A DNA stretch of 64,000 nucleotides from Gibbula magus. Its lineage: Eukaryota > Mollusca > Gastropoda > Trochida > Trochidae. Each line of letters opens with the position of its first letter. Within the stretch, counting starts at the first letter, position 1. Position numbers and translations under genes: made by a program. This document shows, in pieces, positions 46,710-58,624 of this stretch. The stretch lies in assembly GCA_936450465.1 (NCBI GenBank), contig OW388296.1, positions 12,087,867-12,151,866 on the forward strand, in the 5' to 3' direction. The notes beneath the pieces are model-generated. The model saw nothing but the letters and a program-made list of their open reading frames with translations. It was not told the DNA's origin and did no database searches.

Positions 46710-48515
46710 GAACAAGAACAATAAATAATTACAACATCAACATCCTTACATGGCAGTAAGACATGGTCATTGTTCGATAAGCACGCACGTCATAATTGCT
46801 TCGAGCACACTAATTGGGTGTGACTCTAGAACAATGCAGCCTTGTGAGGATTAATGAGTCTGTCTCATTAATCATTAGGTCACCAAAGAAGCATTTTTTA
46901 TAAAAAAAATACTGCCCCTCACTTAACAGTTAGTTCACAGAAGGAAGTGATTACCTGTAAATACATGCTTGTTATGGAGTTCAAACCTGTAGTTCTGCCT
47001 CAACAGTTGCGGGAGGCCCGGCTGGATGAATTGTAACCATAGTTTATTGTTGTCCATGGTGCTCGTTGCACACCCTGACGCTGAATACCACAACCGGAAG
47101 TGAGAAGATTAAGGTTATCCACAATGAAGGCAACTAATCGGGGCGCGGATCAGTCTGTAGTTTTATGTTTACAATGTCAAGGAAACTGGATCTAATAGAC
47201 TGGGATCCATAATGTTCTCTGATTTTCTCCAATGTGTCACCCACTGATATATAATTTTTTCATTTACGTAATTCATAACGTCATCGACCCATTGGTACTC
47301 CATGGTAGCATATATAATATTTATTATTGGAAGAGTTTGTCAAGTTGAGATTATGTACTAAGAATAATTCATAATTTGGGAATTTTAATAGCGCTTTTCC
47401 TTACTTGAATATTATGCTAAAAGCACAGTCCGACATTATTAATCTGTTAATACAAACGATCAAATGCAAATTGTGTCATCTACGTATGTACCTCAGATAT
47501 AATGCTTCACTTGTACCTGTGTTTAAATGGACAATTAGCTCCAGGCCACATATGAACTTTCGATATATTGTACAATAATGATATCTACATATTTACCTTA
47601 AGTATAATCCACAATTATAACATCAACAGATTTACCTTTGAAATAATGAACATTTATTACGTCTATATATGAACCTTTGAAATAATGTACAGTGATGACG
47701 TCTACATACAATGTATCAACCTGTGATCCAATGTATAATTATGACGTCTTCATGTGTATTTTCGATGTAATGTAGGATGACACAAATGAGAGAGAGAGTG
47801 TTTTTGTATACACACCTCGTAGATGATAATATTATAAAGAAATGTATGTTGGATGAATTCAGAGACTTACTTCATACTGACCTTAACGCGGCCATTTCTA
47901 AGTTAATCTCATTACTTTAGTGCTCAGTGTTAAAGTTGGAGCTATCAAGATCACTTCTCCGTATCGCCGCAAATCGTCCCAACCTCCCTGGTTTGACCAT
48001 GAATGTGGCAATTAAAGTCTGAAAAATACAAACTTCTGAATCGTTTCAGAAAGTATAACATTGAATCGTATTTGTATGCCAAACATAATTTTAAGAAATG
48101 CTGCCAGTTGAGAAAAGATAATTATCTATTTAAAGCTGCAGACTTACCTGCCCTTGGATAAGGGATTTTACGCATCCCTTACTCCACTGTTCAAGTTTTC
48201 GTCTGTGTTAAGGTTGAAATAGCATACCTAGAGAGGAGGTAGGCAAAGTAGGTCTAGTCAACAGGTAAGTATACATAATTACGTTTAATCAAAAACGTTC
48301 TATTATGACACTCCAACGAAACCACGATAGGTCTCTACTACGAAATCACTGGTTCCCGCGTAGACAATTGTATTATGTGCAAGTGAAATTTTAGAAATAT
48401 ACATTCGTCTGCAGAATTACCCAGGCATTTCATTTTAACGACAGAATATATATTTTTGGGATTAATTCATCATTAAACTTTTGACAAGATGAAAGTATTA
48501 AGCAGTCCATTCCAG

Positions 48516-48878
48516 TTCGTAGGAGGATATTTCGGTGAATTCGTAGGAGGATTATTATAATGAAGTTACTTAATTACGATTTTGTCATTTTATATGACAT
48601 TAATCTGAGAACAGCACTGATTGAATTACTTACGTTCATGTAATCTTATTCTTAGTTCACTTATAAAAATAAATTATTTTTCTCATCTTCAGCGACATAT
48701 GTTAATCGTCAAATCACTGCTGATATAATTGTTACAATGAATAAATTTCATACTTACCAGATTACTTTATTCATTAAAACAACAAATTAAATATTTAATC
48801 AAAATAAACATTGCCGATCATCCAGCATTTTAAAAACAAAAAATCCTCCTACGAATTCACCGAAAAATTCTCCTACGA
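48516..48878. repeat. 363-bp segment bounded by GTAGGAGGAT inverted repeats
   Basis: The left block 48516-48553 holds TTCGTAGGAGGAT twice around TTTCGGTGAA. The right block 48842-48878 is its reverse complement with a few mismatches. Related strings (TCTACGAAGTCACC) continue to 48905 and a weaker one lies near 48340. It has the look of a non-autonomous TIR element, but no target duplication was seen. Confidence 0.55.
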
Positions 48879-49768
48879 CCGGGATCCTTCTACGAAGTCA
48901 CCTACACTCGACATTGCATTGTGATTGAAAATTATGTGATTACGTTTTTTTAAATTGTAATTAAACAATATGACTATTTACAACGCATTTTGAAAATCAT
49001 GAAGTGAAATAAGAATTGATTGTTACAAGTTACAAATTAAAAACACATATGTTAGTGTGAAATTGTGTATTTGGAATTAATTACAGATATATACTAATTG
49101 AAGTACAGTTACTTGAAGCAGGGTCAATTATTTATTTATAACAAACAATTTTATAATCATAAAAAAGAAATTACTCAACTATACATTTTATCTTATTATT
49201 TGATAAATAGTCAAAACGGGGTTCTGTCTAAAAATAAATTTGCTCAATGAGCCAAAAATAATTGTATATTAACCTTTTTTAATATAGCCTCAGGTATTTA
49301 AAATCATAAACGGCAGGTCAACGGATGCAAATAAAACGAGTGTCTCATTTCGATTTCATTGCACCTCAAGTAAGCCTAGTTGATACATTTACTAATCCAT
49401 TACCAATTTAATATCCATTAAGATATCTGGAAATATTATTTGATTTGTAACTGGCTAAATTTTTTAGTCATGGTGCTTGACTTAACAATGTGCATGCGTC
49501 AACAAGACTTACGTGTTATGTGAATGTTTCATTCAAACAAACAGCCTTGAAGAACTGATGGAATATAAAACATGATGTATTCAGCGCCACGATCGACTTT
49601 CCCTGTATTTTATTGTCAGTCATATTCACATCACACGATAATAAGTGCGCAGCGCAAACAGACAGTGAGCCTAGTTTATTGTAAAACTCTACCGCACAAC
49701 GATGTACGGAGTTTACAATCGAAACTCCTTGCACGGATTTGCGTTGGTGTGTCATTTACCGAGGATTT

Positions 49769-49801
49769 CAAGAAACATGGCGGCCCCCACGTCGAGCCAA
49801 A
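49769..49801 (+). promoter_or_regulatory. candidate first coding exon / promoter-proximal ATGGCGGC
   Basis: AACATGGCGGCCCCCACG opens a frame reading MAAPTSSQSN before a possible G/GTTTAT donor. The start context is good and the local sequence is less AT-rich than around it, but no matching second exon was found downstream before a retroelement remnant begins. Confidence 0.2.
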
Positions 49802-49979
49802 GTAACGGTTTATATTTGATGTTATTATTTAACCCATTAACCAAATACAAACATATTGTGTGAGAAAATACCTGATAACTCAATCTTTTATGGGAAATAA
49901 TTTGAAATTACGCTGGAATATTCCTTTAATGAACTTGAAGATAAAATGTACACACCATGTAATAATGGATTTTTTTTTA

Positions 49980-50530
49980 CCCCCAAAATAAGGGATCTAC
50001 TCTTACTTTTGTTTGCAGATGATATAGAATATTTTACAAACCTTTTGTAACACACGGGGATTAGAGTTGAATATGGAAAAATCGAATCTAGTTGTCTTTA
50101 GACACAGAGGTATTGTGGCAAAAAATGAAAAATTTTCATTTAGTGGTAAAAATATGAATGTTGTTCCATACATATTTGGGTCTTGTATCTTTCAGTCGAT
50201 TAAATTGATCTATGGCATGTAAAACGCCTGCAGCACAAGCCAAAAAAGCAATGTTTTCAATTTTTAAGCTCTTTAAAATGAAAAGGTTTATTTCATTCAA
50301 TTTTGCCTGCTTACTTTTTTACTCTAAGAAAGCGCCAATTTTGTTATTTGGTTCGGAAATGTAGGGAGATCATTATTTCCAAGTCATTGAAAATGTCCAT
50401 GCAACATATTTTTAGATTGTTCCTAACAGTAGGTAAATTTGCTTCCAACAAAGCCATACTTGGCGAAACAGGTCGTTATAACAAGCATATTGAAAATCAA
50501 ATTAGAGTAATTAGATTTTGGATTTAACTT
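49980..50530 (+). mobile_element. reverse-transcriptase remnant of a non-LTR element
   Basis: Frames give LLLFADDIEYF, then LELNMEKSNLVVFRHRG, FSFSGKNMNVV and, further on, KKAPILLFGSEM and ending IRVIRFWI. These are the catalytic box, palm, thumb and C-terminal pieces of a non-LTR reverse transcriptase broken by frameshifts and stops. It differs from LINE A-D and from the 20583 remnant. Confidence 0.65.
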
Positions 50531-50565
50531 ATTAGAATGTCTTATTAGGCCCTATCGCAAGGGAT

Positions 50566-51262
50566 GCATATGTGATGTGTCAAAGGCCTATTACTAAAAG
50601 TTACGGCCAAAGTTGAAGTTTTCGAAAAAGATTAATGCCAAGGTTAAGCTTTTCGATAATATTTGCAGGCCAGATAAGCTAAAAGAAGACAAATCTCCTT
50701 CTCACTCGTCATTATTTGTTGCCCCAAAATAAAATTTAAAACAAATGGTCCAAGAAACATGTTTAGTCTTTTACGTAACTTTAATTAGCCTCCATAAAGT
50801 CTACACTAACAGTTTGCATGCATCTCTTCTGACATAATCAGGTGATACGTACGTGTGTTGTCAAGGTTAATTGGAATATCATTACAGCTTATCACGTATG
50901 TATGGTACATCAGTGAAAGTGGTGAATTAAACGCCAAAGGGTGAGGTACAGCTTAGGTGAGTTTGCAATCTTGACATTTCTTTTGGCATGTACATGTATT
51001 TCTTCCGAAATTTAACTCTGTTAAACAGAAAGTTAAACAAGTGGATTTCTGAAATTGATCATTCAAAATTAAATGTCAGTAGTTGTCATAAAATAATGTA
51101 GGTAAGACTTAGATCATATAAGTATCAACATTGATTTTGATAATACAACTTTAGGATTGAATGCAATGTTCAACATCTCTCATTACTGTTTCGCACATTA
51201 TGTTTGATATGTGAAATTATTTAGAAGTACTTTTGTTCTATGTGGCCATTGTAATATCATAG
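50566..51262 (+). repeat. dispersed direct repeat, copy 2 (partner 35004-35710)
   Basis: Same order of shared segments as 35004-35710, with small insertions. It sits immediately after the reverse-transcriptase remnant here but not in copy 1, so the two are separate events. Confidence 0.8.
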
Positions 51263-52310
51263 TACGAATGGCTCAACATGTGACAGAGGCGCTCGAAAGC
51301 CTTGGGCTCATGTTTTTTTAATATTTGTGAATATTTTATCCTTTCTCACCTCTAAAAGAACATGTTCAGAGGGTATATGATAATGTGGACATGTAGTCAA
51401 GGGTAAAACATATGAGTTCAAGGGTCAAGAAACAATTATAGTCAATAGACATAGTGCTCAATATATCCAGTATCTTCCCACAGACGTTACTCCCTCCAGA
51501 TTTCCGATCCTAACCCCTGTTCTATGATTTCTCGTCTAAAAAAGGAGAGTTCTGACTGGTTGCATTTGAATCTATATACATAGCCAGTTGTGAAATCAGC
51601 GACGCCTTTGTAAAATTAACCATTTTGCCAATGACACGTCATAATGGTATTTATAAAAGCGAAATGAAAAGTGAACGTTTTCTCGTTTGATTTAGACCTA
51701 TTTTCCTAAAAAAAATGCTTTTTCGTTTTGTGAAACAATTGATCATAAACATACTGAAAAATAAAGAAGAACAAATCAGAATCAAAAACCGAAAATAGTT
51801 TGTTTGTGTTATTTACAAGAGACATATTCGAAGGTAATATACTAATTAATAAGACCATTTACTGTCAAATGTAGTCTTGATTGAAGTCACTCTATCGACT
51901 CAGCCGATGAAAGATGTGTTTTCATTGGATGAAGCCCCCATGCCATTGAACCGCAACTGATATGCAACAGTGCGCTATCGCCGCGATCAAGTTGGTAGCA
52001 GCAGTCCGAGATTTTTAGGCGATCAAATTTTTTAAACAATTGAGTTTGCGGTTGAGACTGATATAATCGATTGCATTAATCTCACAATCAATCAATCGCA
52101 CATGGTCGTACTTTTGTAGGACCGAATTGGCGAATGTCTATGCGAGGAACTAGGACAATGCTGAGACCACTTGGACAGTTACATCCATTCGACTTGCAAC
52201 CGAGTTGCAACAGACTTGCGACCAGTGCGACGGCTAGTTCAATCGACTGAAACCATGTTAAAAGGACACTCTGTATGCTAGTAATATAGGTCAAAATAAA
52301 TACACTGAAA
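51263..52310. other. no gene seen; inverted relative of the 27030-27115 repeat
   Basis: GATCCTAACCCCTGTTCTATG and GAGAGTTCTGACTGGTTGCA near 51505-51570 are the reverse complement of the 27030-27115 repeat. No exon is supported. Confidence 0.4.
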
Positions 52311-52311
52311 C

Positions 52312-53139
52312 ATAATGGAAAATGTATTTAAATGGCAAAAGGATGCACACAAAGCAGTGAATTAAGATGGTTTCATTTCAAGAAAATCCACAATATACTT
52401 AGTAAAAATAAACTATTGTTCAAGATGGGATATGTAGAATCGGCTGCTTGTTCTTTATTTAATTAATCGGTTGAAACCATCTAAAATTTGTTGTATGATA
52501 TCTATATGATATATATATATATTACCCATATGGTTGAAAATAACCGAGTTAATATTATTGATATGATCACATGTGCACATATCACGTTTACCTTGCAACG
52601 TTTGTTTCACCGCGGCTCCCCGTATTTCGTCGTCTATGACGTCATAAAACGATTGTCACTGTAGCTTGCCCTTTGCAAAGGAAGTGGGCCATTTCCTGGC
52701 TAATTTTACGCGAATCAATGGAATAGAATGGGTAATAAAGAAATTATTACACTCGAAAGTGTGCCATATGACGTTTACGAAACTCGTGCAAATATATGTA
52801 TAGACCTCGATCTCGCTCGGGCAATACAAAAATTCACACTCGTTTCGTAAAAGTCGTGTGACACACTTCCTCGGGTAATAATCTCTATATATATATGAGT
52901 GTTGTCAATATGCAGAAATCAAATGGAGAAATTTTCAGAATGGCTTGATAATCATATAGAAGGAAAATTTGGTCTCAATGAAGACAATATTTTGTATATA
53001 TATATAAAAACAAGGTAAAAACAAGTATCCATTGAACGCAATTATTCTCATTACAAAACCAATGTTTTATAAATGCAAATAAAAAAAACTTAAACCAAAT
53101 TTTAAATTATTGCAGCAATAAATTATTAACTATTATCAA
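52312..53139 (+). mobile_element. LINE C, left part of an old L1-like 3' end
   Basis: 52312-52495 and 52905-53139 are degenerate copies of the C-terminal ORF2 of LINE B (compare ACACAAAGCAGTGAA.TAAGATGG and GAAAATTTGG.CTCAATGAAGAC). They contain several stops. The right remainder is at 60067-60250, beyond LINE A, which split this copy. It is the oldest layer of the nest. Confidence 0.8.
52496..52904. mobile_element. hairpin (MITE-like) insertion within LINE C
   Basis: It interrupts LINE C and is bordered by TA-rich tracts. Inside, AAGTGTGCCATATGACG...AACTCGTG (52757-52788) pairs imperfectly with 52836-52868, and GGGTAATAA elements flank that hairpin in inverted order. No coding capacity. Edges are approximate. 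Confidence 0.5.
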
Positions 53140-53458
53140 TTATCTATTTATACCTTTTGTTATTGTTTACAAGAAAACCCAAGAATCATATTACAATGAA
53201 ACCATGTGTATATATAGAATTAAACTCTTACTATTTCCGATGGTAGCCTACACTACGATACCAAGCAATCAGAATCACAAGGATAATGGGTAATTTTTAT
53301 CTCTCAATTACCGGGGCTTAAACAATTTTTTAAAAAGAAAACAGGTTTTCAGATTTTTGAGAAAAAAAAGGCCAACATTATCTGTCTTCAAGATGAACAT
53401 TTTACTGAAGAACAAGAACAATTAATAAAGCAACAATGGGGGTATAAAGAATGCTATT

Positions 53459-55060
53459 ACACCAATTACACCAAACAGTTTGATAAGATTGAAAAGGAAA
53501 TGACACAATGGGTAAAAAGAACTTTAACTCCTCTAGGAAGAAATACTGTCCTAAAAACATTATTACTTCCAAAACTCAATCACTTGTTTAGTAGTATCCC
53601 CACTCCCCCGGCAAAAACTATAGAAGATTTCCAAAAGAAATGCTACCAATTTATTTGGAAAGGGAAGCCGGATAAAATCAAGAGGGATATTATGAAGCTT
53701 CCACCAAAATATGGAGGAATAAGTGTTCCGGAAATAAGTACATCTATAGCAGCACAAAAGCTGAGTTGGATAAAAAGACTCTTTTACAAAAATGCAGTTT
53801 GGATAAGTGTGTTCAAAGAACATATTGTGGACATAAGAATACTATATTTGGCAGATTCCAATTATATTTTAGACAATATAGTCCCAAAAATCTCAAACAT
53901 GTTTTGGAAAGATGTACTCTCCGTTTGGGCAAAATGTTTATATTGCTGTGAAAAAGAAACTACTGGCGAAGAAATAATGACAAAATCAATTTGGTTTAAC
54001 AGTAATATCAAAATTGATGGTGACACTATCCATATTAAGCAATGGGATAAAAAGGGTGTAACTTATATATCCGATTTGATTGATGAAAACGGAAAAATAT
54101 ATGAATGTAGAGACTTTGTCGAAAGATATAACATCAAAACGGATTTTCTAACCTATGAAGGAGTTAAAAGAAAAATATCATCTCTACTACACAACTTCAA
54201 TGCAGATACAAACCAGCTCCATAGGCCCATTCTCCCTTTCAACATGTCAAAAGTAAATACTCAACAAGGCAGTTCAGCATTTTATATGACTTTATTAGAC
54301 TCAAAGTTCACAAAATCCAGAACCTTCTTGAAATGGGAAGAGTATCTACAAAAAGAATACACTGAATTAGAGTGGACAAATATCAATCAAATGGCTAAGA
54401 GATGTACACAAAGCAGTGAACTAAGATGGTTTCAGCATAAGATCATCCATAATATACTAAGTACGAACAAATTATTGTTTAGAATGGGATATATAGAATC
54501 ATCAGCATGTTCACTATGTCATGACCCAGTAGAAACCATCTCACATATGTTATATTCTTGTCAATATGCAAATAGCATTTGGAGCCAATTGTCAGATTGG
54601 CTGGCAAACTATACAGAAGGAAACATTGATTTCAATGAGGAAAATATACTGTTTGGATTTAAAGGCATAAACAACAACCCTTTGAATGCACTTGTTCTTA
54701 TTACAAAATTGATGCTGTACAAATGCCATATCAAAAAAGTTATACCAAATTTCAAACCATTACAGCTTGAAATAGTAACATACTACCATATAACAAAAAT
54801 GATTGCTTTTTCAAGCTGCAATTATGCAAGATTCTATGCCTTCTGGTCATCACTCCATATGCTATTTAAGAATCATGATATTTAAGAACCATGTATGTAA
54901 TATCATGATATCATAATCTATGTACCATGCAAGAAGCCAGAACTGATTGTTGTATGTAAACTTATGAATGATGTATATTTTGAATGTACATGTGAAATGA
55001 ACATGTGATGCACTATATGGAAATGTACAAAAAATGGAAATAAAAAAAAAATAAAATAAA
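53459..55060 (+). mobile_element. LINE B: 5'-truncated L1-like copy inside LINE A
   Basis: The 15-bp duplication ATAAAGAATGCTATT lies at 53444-53458 and 55061-55075, interrupting the LINE A endonuclease frame, which resumes exactly after it (ECYY to ECYF). The copy starts within ORF2 and ends with an A-rich tail of AAATA units. Same orientation as its host. It is the youngest-looking LINE in the window because its frame is still open. Confidence 0.92.
53461..54885 (+). CDS. C-terminal ORF2 fragment of LINE B
   Basis: 475 codons are open from the truncation point to TAA, with an internal ATG at 53500. It begins after the catalytic core, so it cannot reverse transcribe. Visible parts are the thumb-like LTPLGRNTVLKTLLLPKLNHLF, the KPDKIKRD segment and a CX2CX7HX4C knuckle (CSLCHDPVETISHMLYSC, near 54510) followed by FGFKGINNNPLNALVLI. 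It is a coding relic of a retrotransposon; expression is not implied. Confidence 0.7.
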   Translation, partial: TNYTKQFDKIEKEMTQWVKRTLTPLGRNTVLKTLLLPKLNHLFSSIPTPPAKTIEDFQKKCYQFIWKGKPDKIKRDIMKLPPKYGGISVPEISTSIAAQKLSWIKRLFYKNAVWISVFKEHIVDIRILYLADSNYILDNIVPKISNMFWKDVLSVWAKCLYCCEKETTGEEIMTKSIWFNSNIKIDGDTIHIKQWDKKGVTYISDLIDENGKIYECRDFVERYNIKTDFLTYEGVKRKISSLLHNFNADTNQLHRPILPFNMSKVNTQQGSSAFYMTLLDSKFTKSRTFLKWEEYLQKEYTELEWTNINQMAKRCTQSSELRWFQHKIIHNILSTNKLLFRMGYIESSACSLCHDPVETISHMLYSCQYANSIWSQLSDWLANYTEGNIDFNEENILFGFKGINNNPLNALVLITKLMLYKCHIKKVIPNFKPLQLEIVTYYHITKMIAFSSCNYARFYAFWSSLHMLFKNHDI

Positions 55061-55075
55061 ATAAAGAATGCTATT

Positions 55076-56559
55076 TCAGTTTTTATAAAAGCAATGCCAG
55101 GGGCACTGCTATTCTGTTTAATAATAACTTTGAATTTAAAGTACTGGAGACCGATGTAGATAAAGCAGAAGGAAATTTTGTAGCACTCAAAATGGAAATA
55201 AATGAAACTACCTACTCATTAGTTAATATATATGGACCAAATGAAGACAAGCCAGAATTCTATGCTAATATTAAAAATATTGTAAGTGAAATGGAAAGTA
55301 TGAAAACAATTCTTTGTGGAGACTGGAATCTTGTTCTTGATACGGATAAAGATACCTATAATTACAAACATATCAACAATCCAAAGGCTAGAAGTGAGGT
55401 GATAAATATGCTTGATCTTCTTGATTTAAAAGACCCGTGGCGTGATCTAAATCCGAATGATAGGAGATTTACATGGAGGCAACCAACTCCCCTAAAACAA
55501 CCCAGATTGGATTTTTTCTTGATATCCCATAACTTAAGTTACTCAGTGGATAATGCAGATATTACCCCTAGTATTAACTCTGATCAATCTGTCATAAGCC
55601 TCAATTTAAATTACACAGAGCTTGAAAAAGGTAAGGGTTTTTGGAAATTTAACAATTCTCTTTTACATGACGTGGACTATGTAACAAAAGTTAAAGAAAC
55701 ATTAAAACAAACACTTGTAAAATACAAATTACCACAACAAAATGGGGAAGAAGATAAATATAACATTAATGATCAATTATTATGGGAAATGATACTGCTA
55801 GAAATAAGAGGTATGACAATATATTATACTTCAACAAAAAAGAAGATAAAAAATAAAAAGGAGACTGAACTAAGGACAAAACTACAGGAGGCAGAAATGC
55901 AGATGGATTCAGAAGAAAATATTGAGAAAAAACAATTGAGTTTGGACTTGATAAATAATTTGAGACTAGAAATAGATCAAATAGAAAAGGAAAAAAACAA
56001 AGGTTTGATAATAAGATCAAGAGCAAAATGGATAGAATATGGAGAAAAAACAAATAAATATTTCTTTAGATTAGAAGCTAGGAACTTCCTTAATAAATCT
56101 ATAACAAAACTAGAAAAAAATGACGGTACACTTTTAGAAGACCAGAAACATATACTAGAAGAAACAAAGACATTCTATAAGAAATTATACACAAGTGAAG
56201 AATGTACTCAAATTGATCTTGACACTTTATTTTATGAAAATAGTGTTAAAAAATTGCCAGATGAAGAATCTGTGAAACTAGAAGGGATATTGACATATCA
56301 GGAATGTTTGCTGGCACTTAAAAATATGAAAAATGACAAATCCCCAGGACCAGATGGATTCACCTCTGAGTTTTTGAAATTTTTCTGGAATGACATAAAT
56401 AAATATTTAATAAATTCCCTAAATTATGCTTATGTCTGCGGTTCCCTCTCTGTATCGCAAAAACAAGGACTAATAACCTGCTTACCAAAAAGTAATAAAC
56501 CAAAACAATTTCTGAAATCTTGGCGACCTACGTATAAGCCTACTAAATACTTCCTATAA
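55076..56559 (+). pseudogene. LINE A endonuclease and linker frame
   Basis: An open frame from the LINE B target duplication, reading ECYFSFYKSNARGTAILF, VNIYGPNEDKPEF, CGDWNLVLDTD, KQPRLDFFLIS and INSDQSVIS. These are the successive boxes of an AP-type endonuclease. A long Lys/Glu-rich linker follows and the frame enters the reverse transcriptase (KSPGPDGFTSEFLKFFW). It breaks by frameshift at about 56530, after WRP. Confidence 0.85.
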
Positions 56560-56873
56560 ACTAGCATCAGCTGTTATCGCAAATAGAATAAAACCTATCC
56601 TACCTCTTATTATAAATGAAGATCAAAAAGGTTTTGTTCCAGGCAGTTATATAGGTGAGGTAACGAGATTAATATACGATCTTATGGACCATACAGAAGA
56701 CTATCAGATCCCGGGATTATTACTTATGATATATTTTGAAAAAGCTTTTGACTCGGTCGACAGAAAATTTATCTTAAATGTCTTAAATTTCTTTAATTTT
56801 GGACATAGCATACAAAAATGGATTACAACTTTATTCAATTATATAGAGTCTAGTGTTTTGGTAAATGGATTTG

Positions 56874-57965
56874 TACGGAAGCATCCTAGTGCCACAGTGA
56901 GAATTGTTTTACTATCACCTAATTAGGAGATACTATTTCCTAATTAGGACTTAGCTATCTCCTAATTAGGACTTAGTTATCTCCTAATTAGGACTTAGTT
57001 ATCGCCTAATTAGGACATAACTATCACCTAATTAGGACATAGGTAACTCCTAATTAGGAGTAAGTATCTCCTAATTAGGAGTTAGTATCTCCTAATTAGG
57101 AGTTAGTATCTCCTAAATAGGAGTTAGTATCCCCTAATTATGACTTAGTTATCACCTAATTAGGACTTAACTATCACCTAATTAGGACATAGGTAACTCC
57201 TAAAAAGGCGTTACTATCTCATAATTAGGAGTTAGTATCCCCTAATTATGACTTAGTTATCACCTAATTAGGACTTAACTATCACCTAATTAGGACATAG
57301 GTAACTCCTAAAAAGGAGTTACTATCTCATAATTAGGAGTTAATATCTCATAATTAGGACTAAGTTATCTCCTAATTAGGACTTAGTTATCTCCTAATGA
57401 GGACTTAATTATCGCCTAATTAGTACATAACTATCACCTAATTAGGACATAGGTAACTCCTAATTAGGACATAGGTATCTCCTAATTAGGAGTTAGTATC
57501 TCCTAATTAGGACTTAGTTATCTCCTAATTAGGACTTAGTTATCGCCTTATTAGGACATAACTATCACCTAATTAGGACATAGGCAACTCCTAATTAGGA
57601 GTAAGTATTTCCTAATTAGGAGTTAGTATCTCCTAATTAGGAGTTAATATCTCCTAATTAGGACTTAGTTATCTCCTAATTAGGACTTAGTTATCGCCTA
57701 ATTATGACTTAACTAAGTCCTAATTAGGAAATAACTAAGTCCTAATTAGGAGTTAGTATCTCCTAATTAGGAGTAAGTATCTCCTAATTAGGAGTTAGTA
57801 TCACCTAATTAGGAGATACTAACTCCTAATTAGGACTTACTTATTTCCTAATTAGGACTTAGTTATATCCTAATTAGGCGATAACTAAGTCCTAATTAGG
57901 AGTTAGTATCTCCTAATTAGGTGATAGTAAAACAATTCTCACTGTGGCACTAGGATGCTTCCGTA
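56874..57965. mobile_element. CCTAATTAGG-array TIR element, copy 2 (6-bp target duplication)
   Basis: 1092 bp with the same ends as copy 1 (TACGGAAGCATCCTAGTGCC inward on both sides). The hexamer GATTTG flanks it (56868-56873 and 57966-57971). Removing it with one hexamer restores the host LINE reading VNGFGSSFF, which proves insertion. The left part matches the reverse complement of the right part of copy 1 for well over 150 bp, spacers in the same order, so the two copies are in opposite orientation. An internal block of about 107 bp (from 57129) is repeated, explaining part of the extra length. Confidence 0.93.
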
Positions 57966-58624
57966 GATTTGGGAGTTCCTTCTTCAAAATTTCTAGAGGC
58001 TGCCGACAAGGAGATCCTGTCTCACCATATATATTTATTCTATGCGCTGAAATACTAGCCCTTCTGATAAAGAATAACAAGAATATCAAAGGTATCAAAA
58101 TTGGAAATATTGAAAGCCTCCTAGCACAATTTGCAGATGACACAACAGTGTTATTAGATGGAACAGAAAGAAGTCTGTATGGAGTACTTAATACTTTAAA
58201 TTTCTTTGCTAGATTTTCCGGCCTAAAGGTAAATGCAGACAAAACTAGGTTGATTTGGATTGGATCAAAAAAGAGATCTAGACACAAACTATGTAAAGAT
58301 TATAATCTTGATTGGTCACAATCAAATTTCAAACTTTTGGGCATTACTTTCGATGTTGAATTAGACGAAATGGTAGAACTTAATTACACAGAAAAACTAG
58401 GTAAAATAGATAAGGAGATGCAAATTTGGTCATTGAGATCCCTCACACCAATGGGAAGAAATGTTGTATTGAAATCACTACTTTTGCCAAAATTAAATCA
58501 TCTTTTCTCCTCTATTGCAAGCCCACCAGATGAGATAATTGACCGGTTGCAGAAGAAATGTTTTAACTTTATTTGGCAAGGTAAAACAGATAAGGTAAAA
58601 AGGGCAACCATATCATCCACTTAA
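57966..58624 (+). pseudogene. LINE A reverse-transcriptase core after the insertion
   Basis: The frame holds ISRGCRQGDPVSPYIF, LAQFADDTTVLLDGTE (the FADD box), GLKVNADKTRLIWIGS and LTPMGRNVVLKSLLLPKLNHLF. It stops at a TAA (58622-58624), after which homologous sequence continues (KFGGFNVPN) in the same frame. Its N-terminal half lies before 56874. Confidence 0.85.

Larger units (their letters stand above)
45900..49760. other. no gene seen; microsatellite and degenerate repeats
   Basis: Includes an (AT)n tract at 46672-46706 and a degenerate array near 47475-47780 with phrases like CTTTGAAATAATG and GACGTCTACATA, about 55-60 bp apart. The inverted-repeat element at 48516-48878 is listed separately. 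No exon is supported. Confidence 0.45.

Noticed and set aside
53500..54885. A host gene encoding a 461-residue protein
   Set aside because: Box-by-box match to the LINE C-terminus, a 15-bp target duplication and an A-rich tail show it is a truncated retrotransposon.
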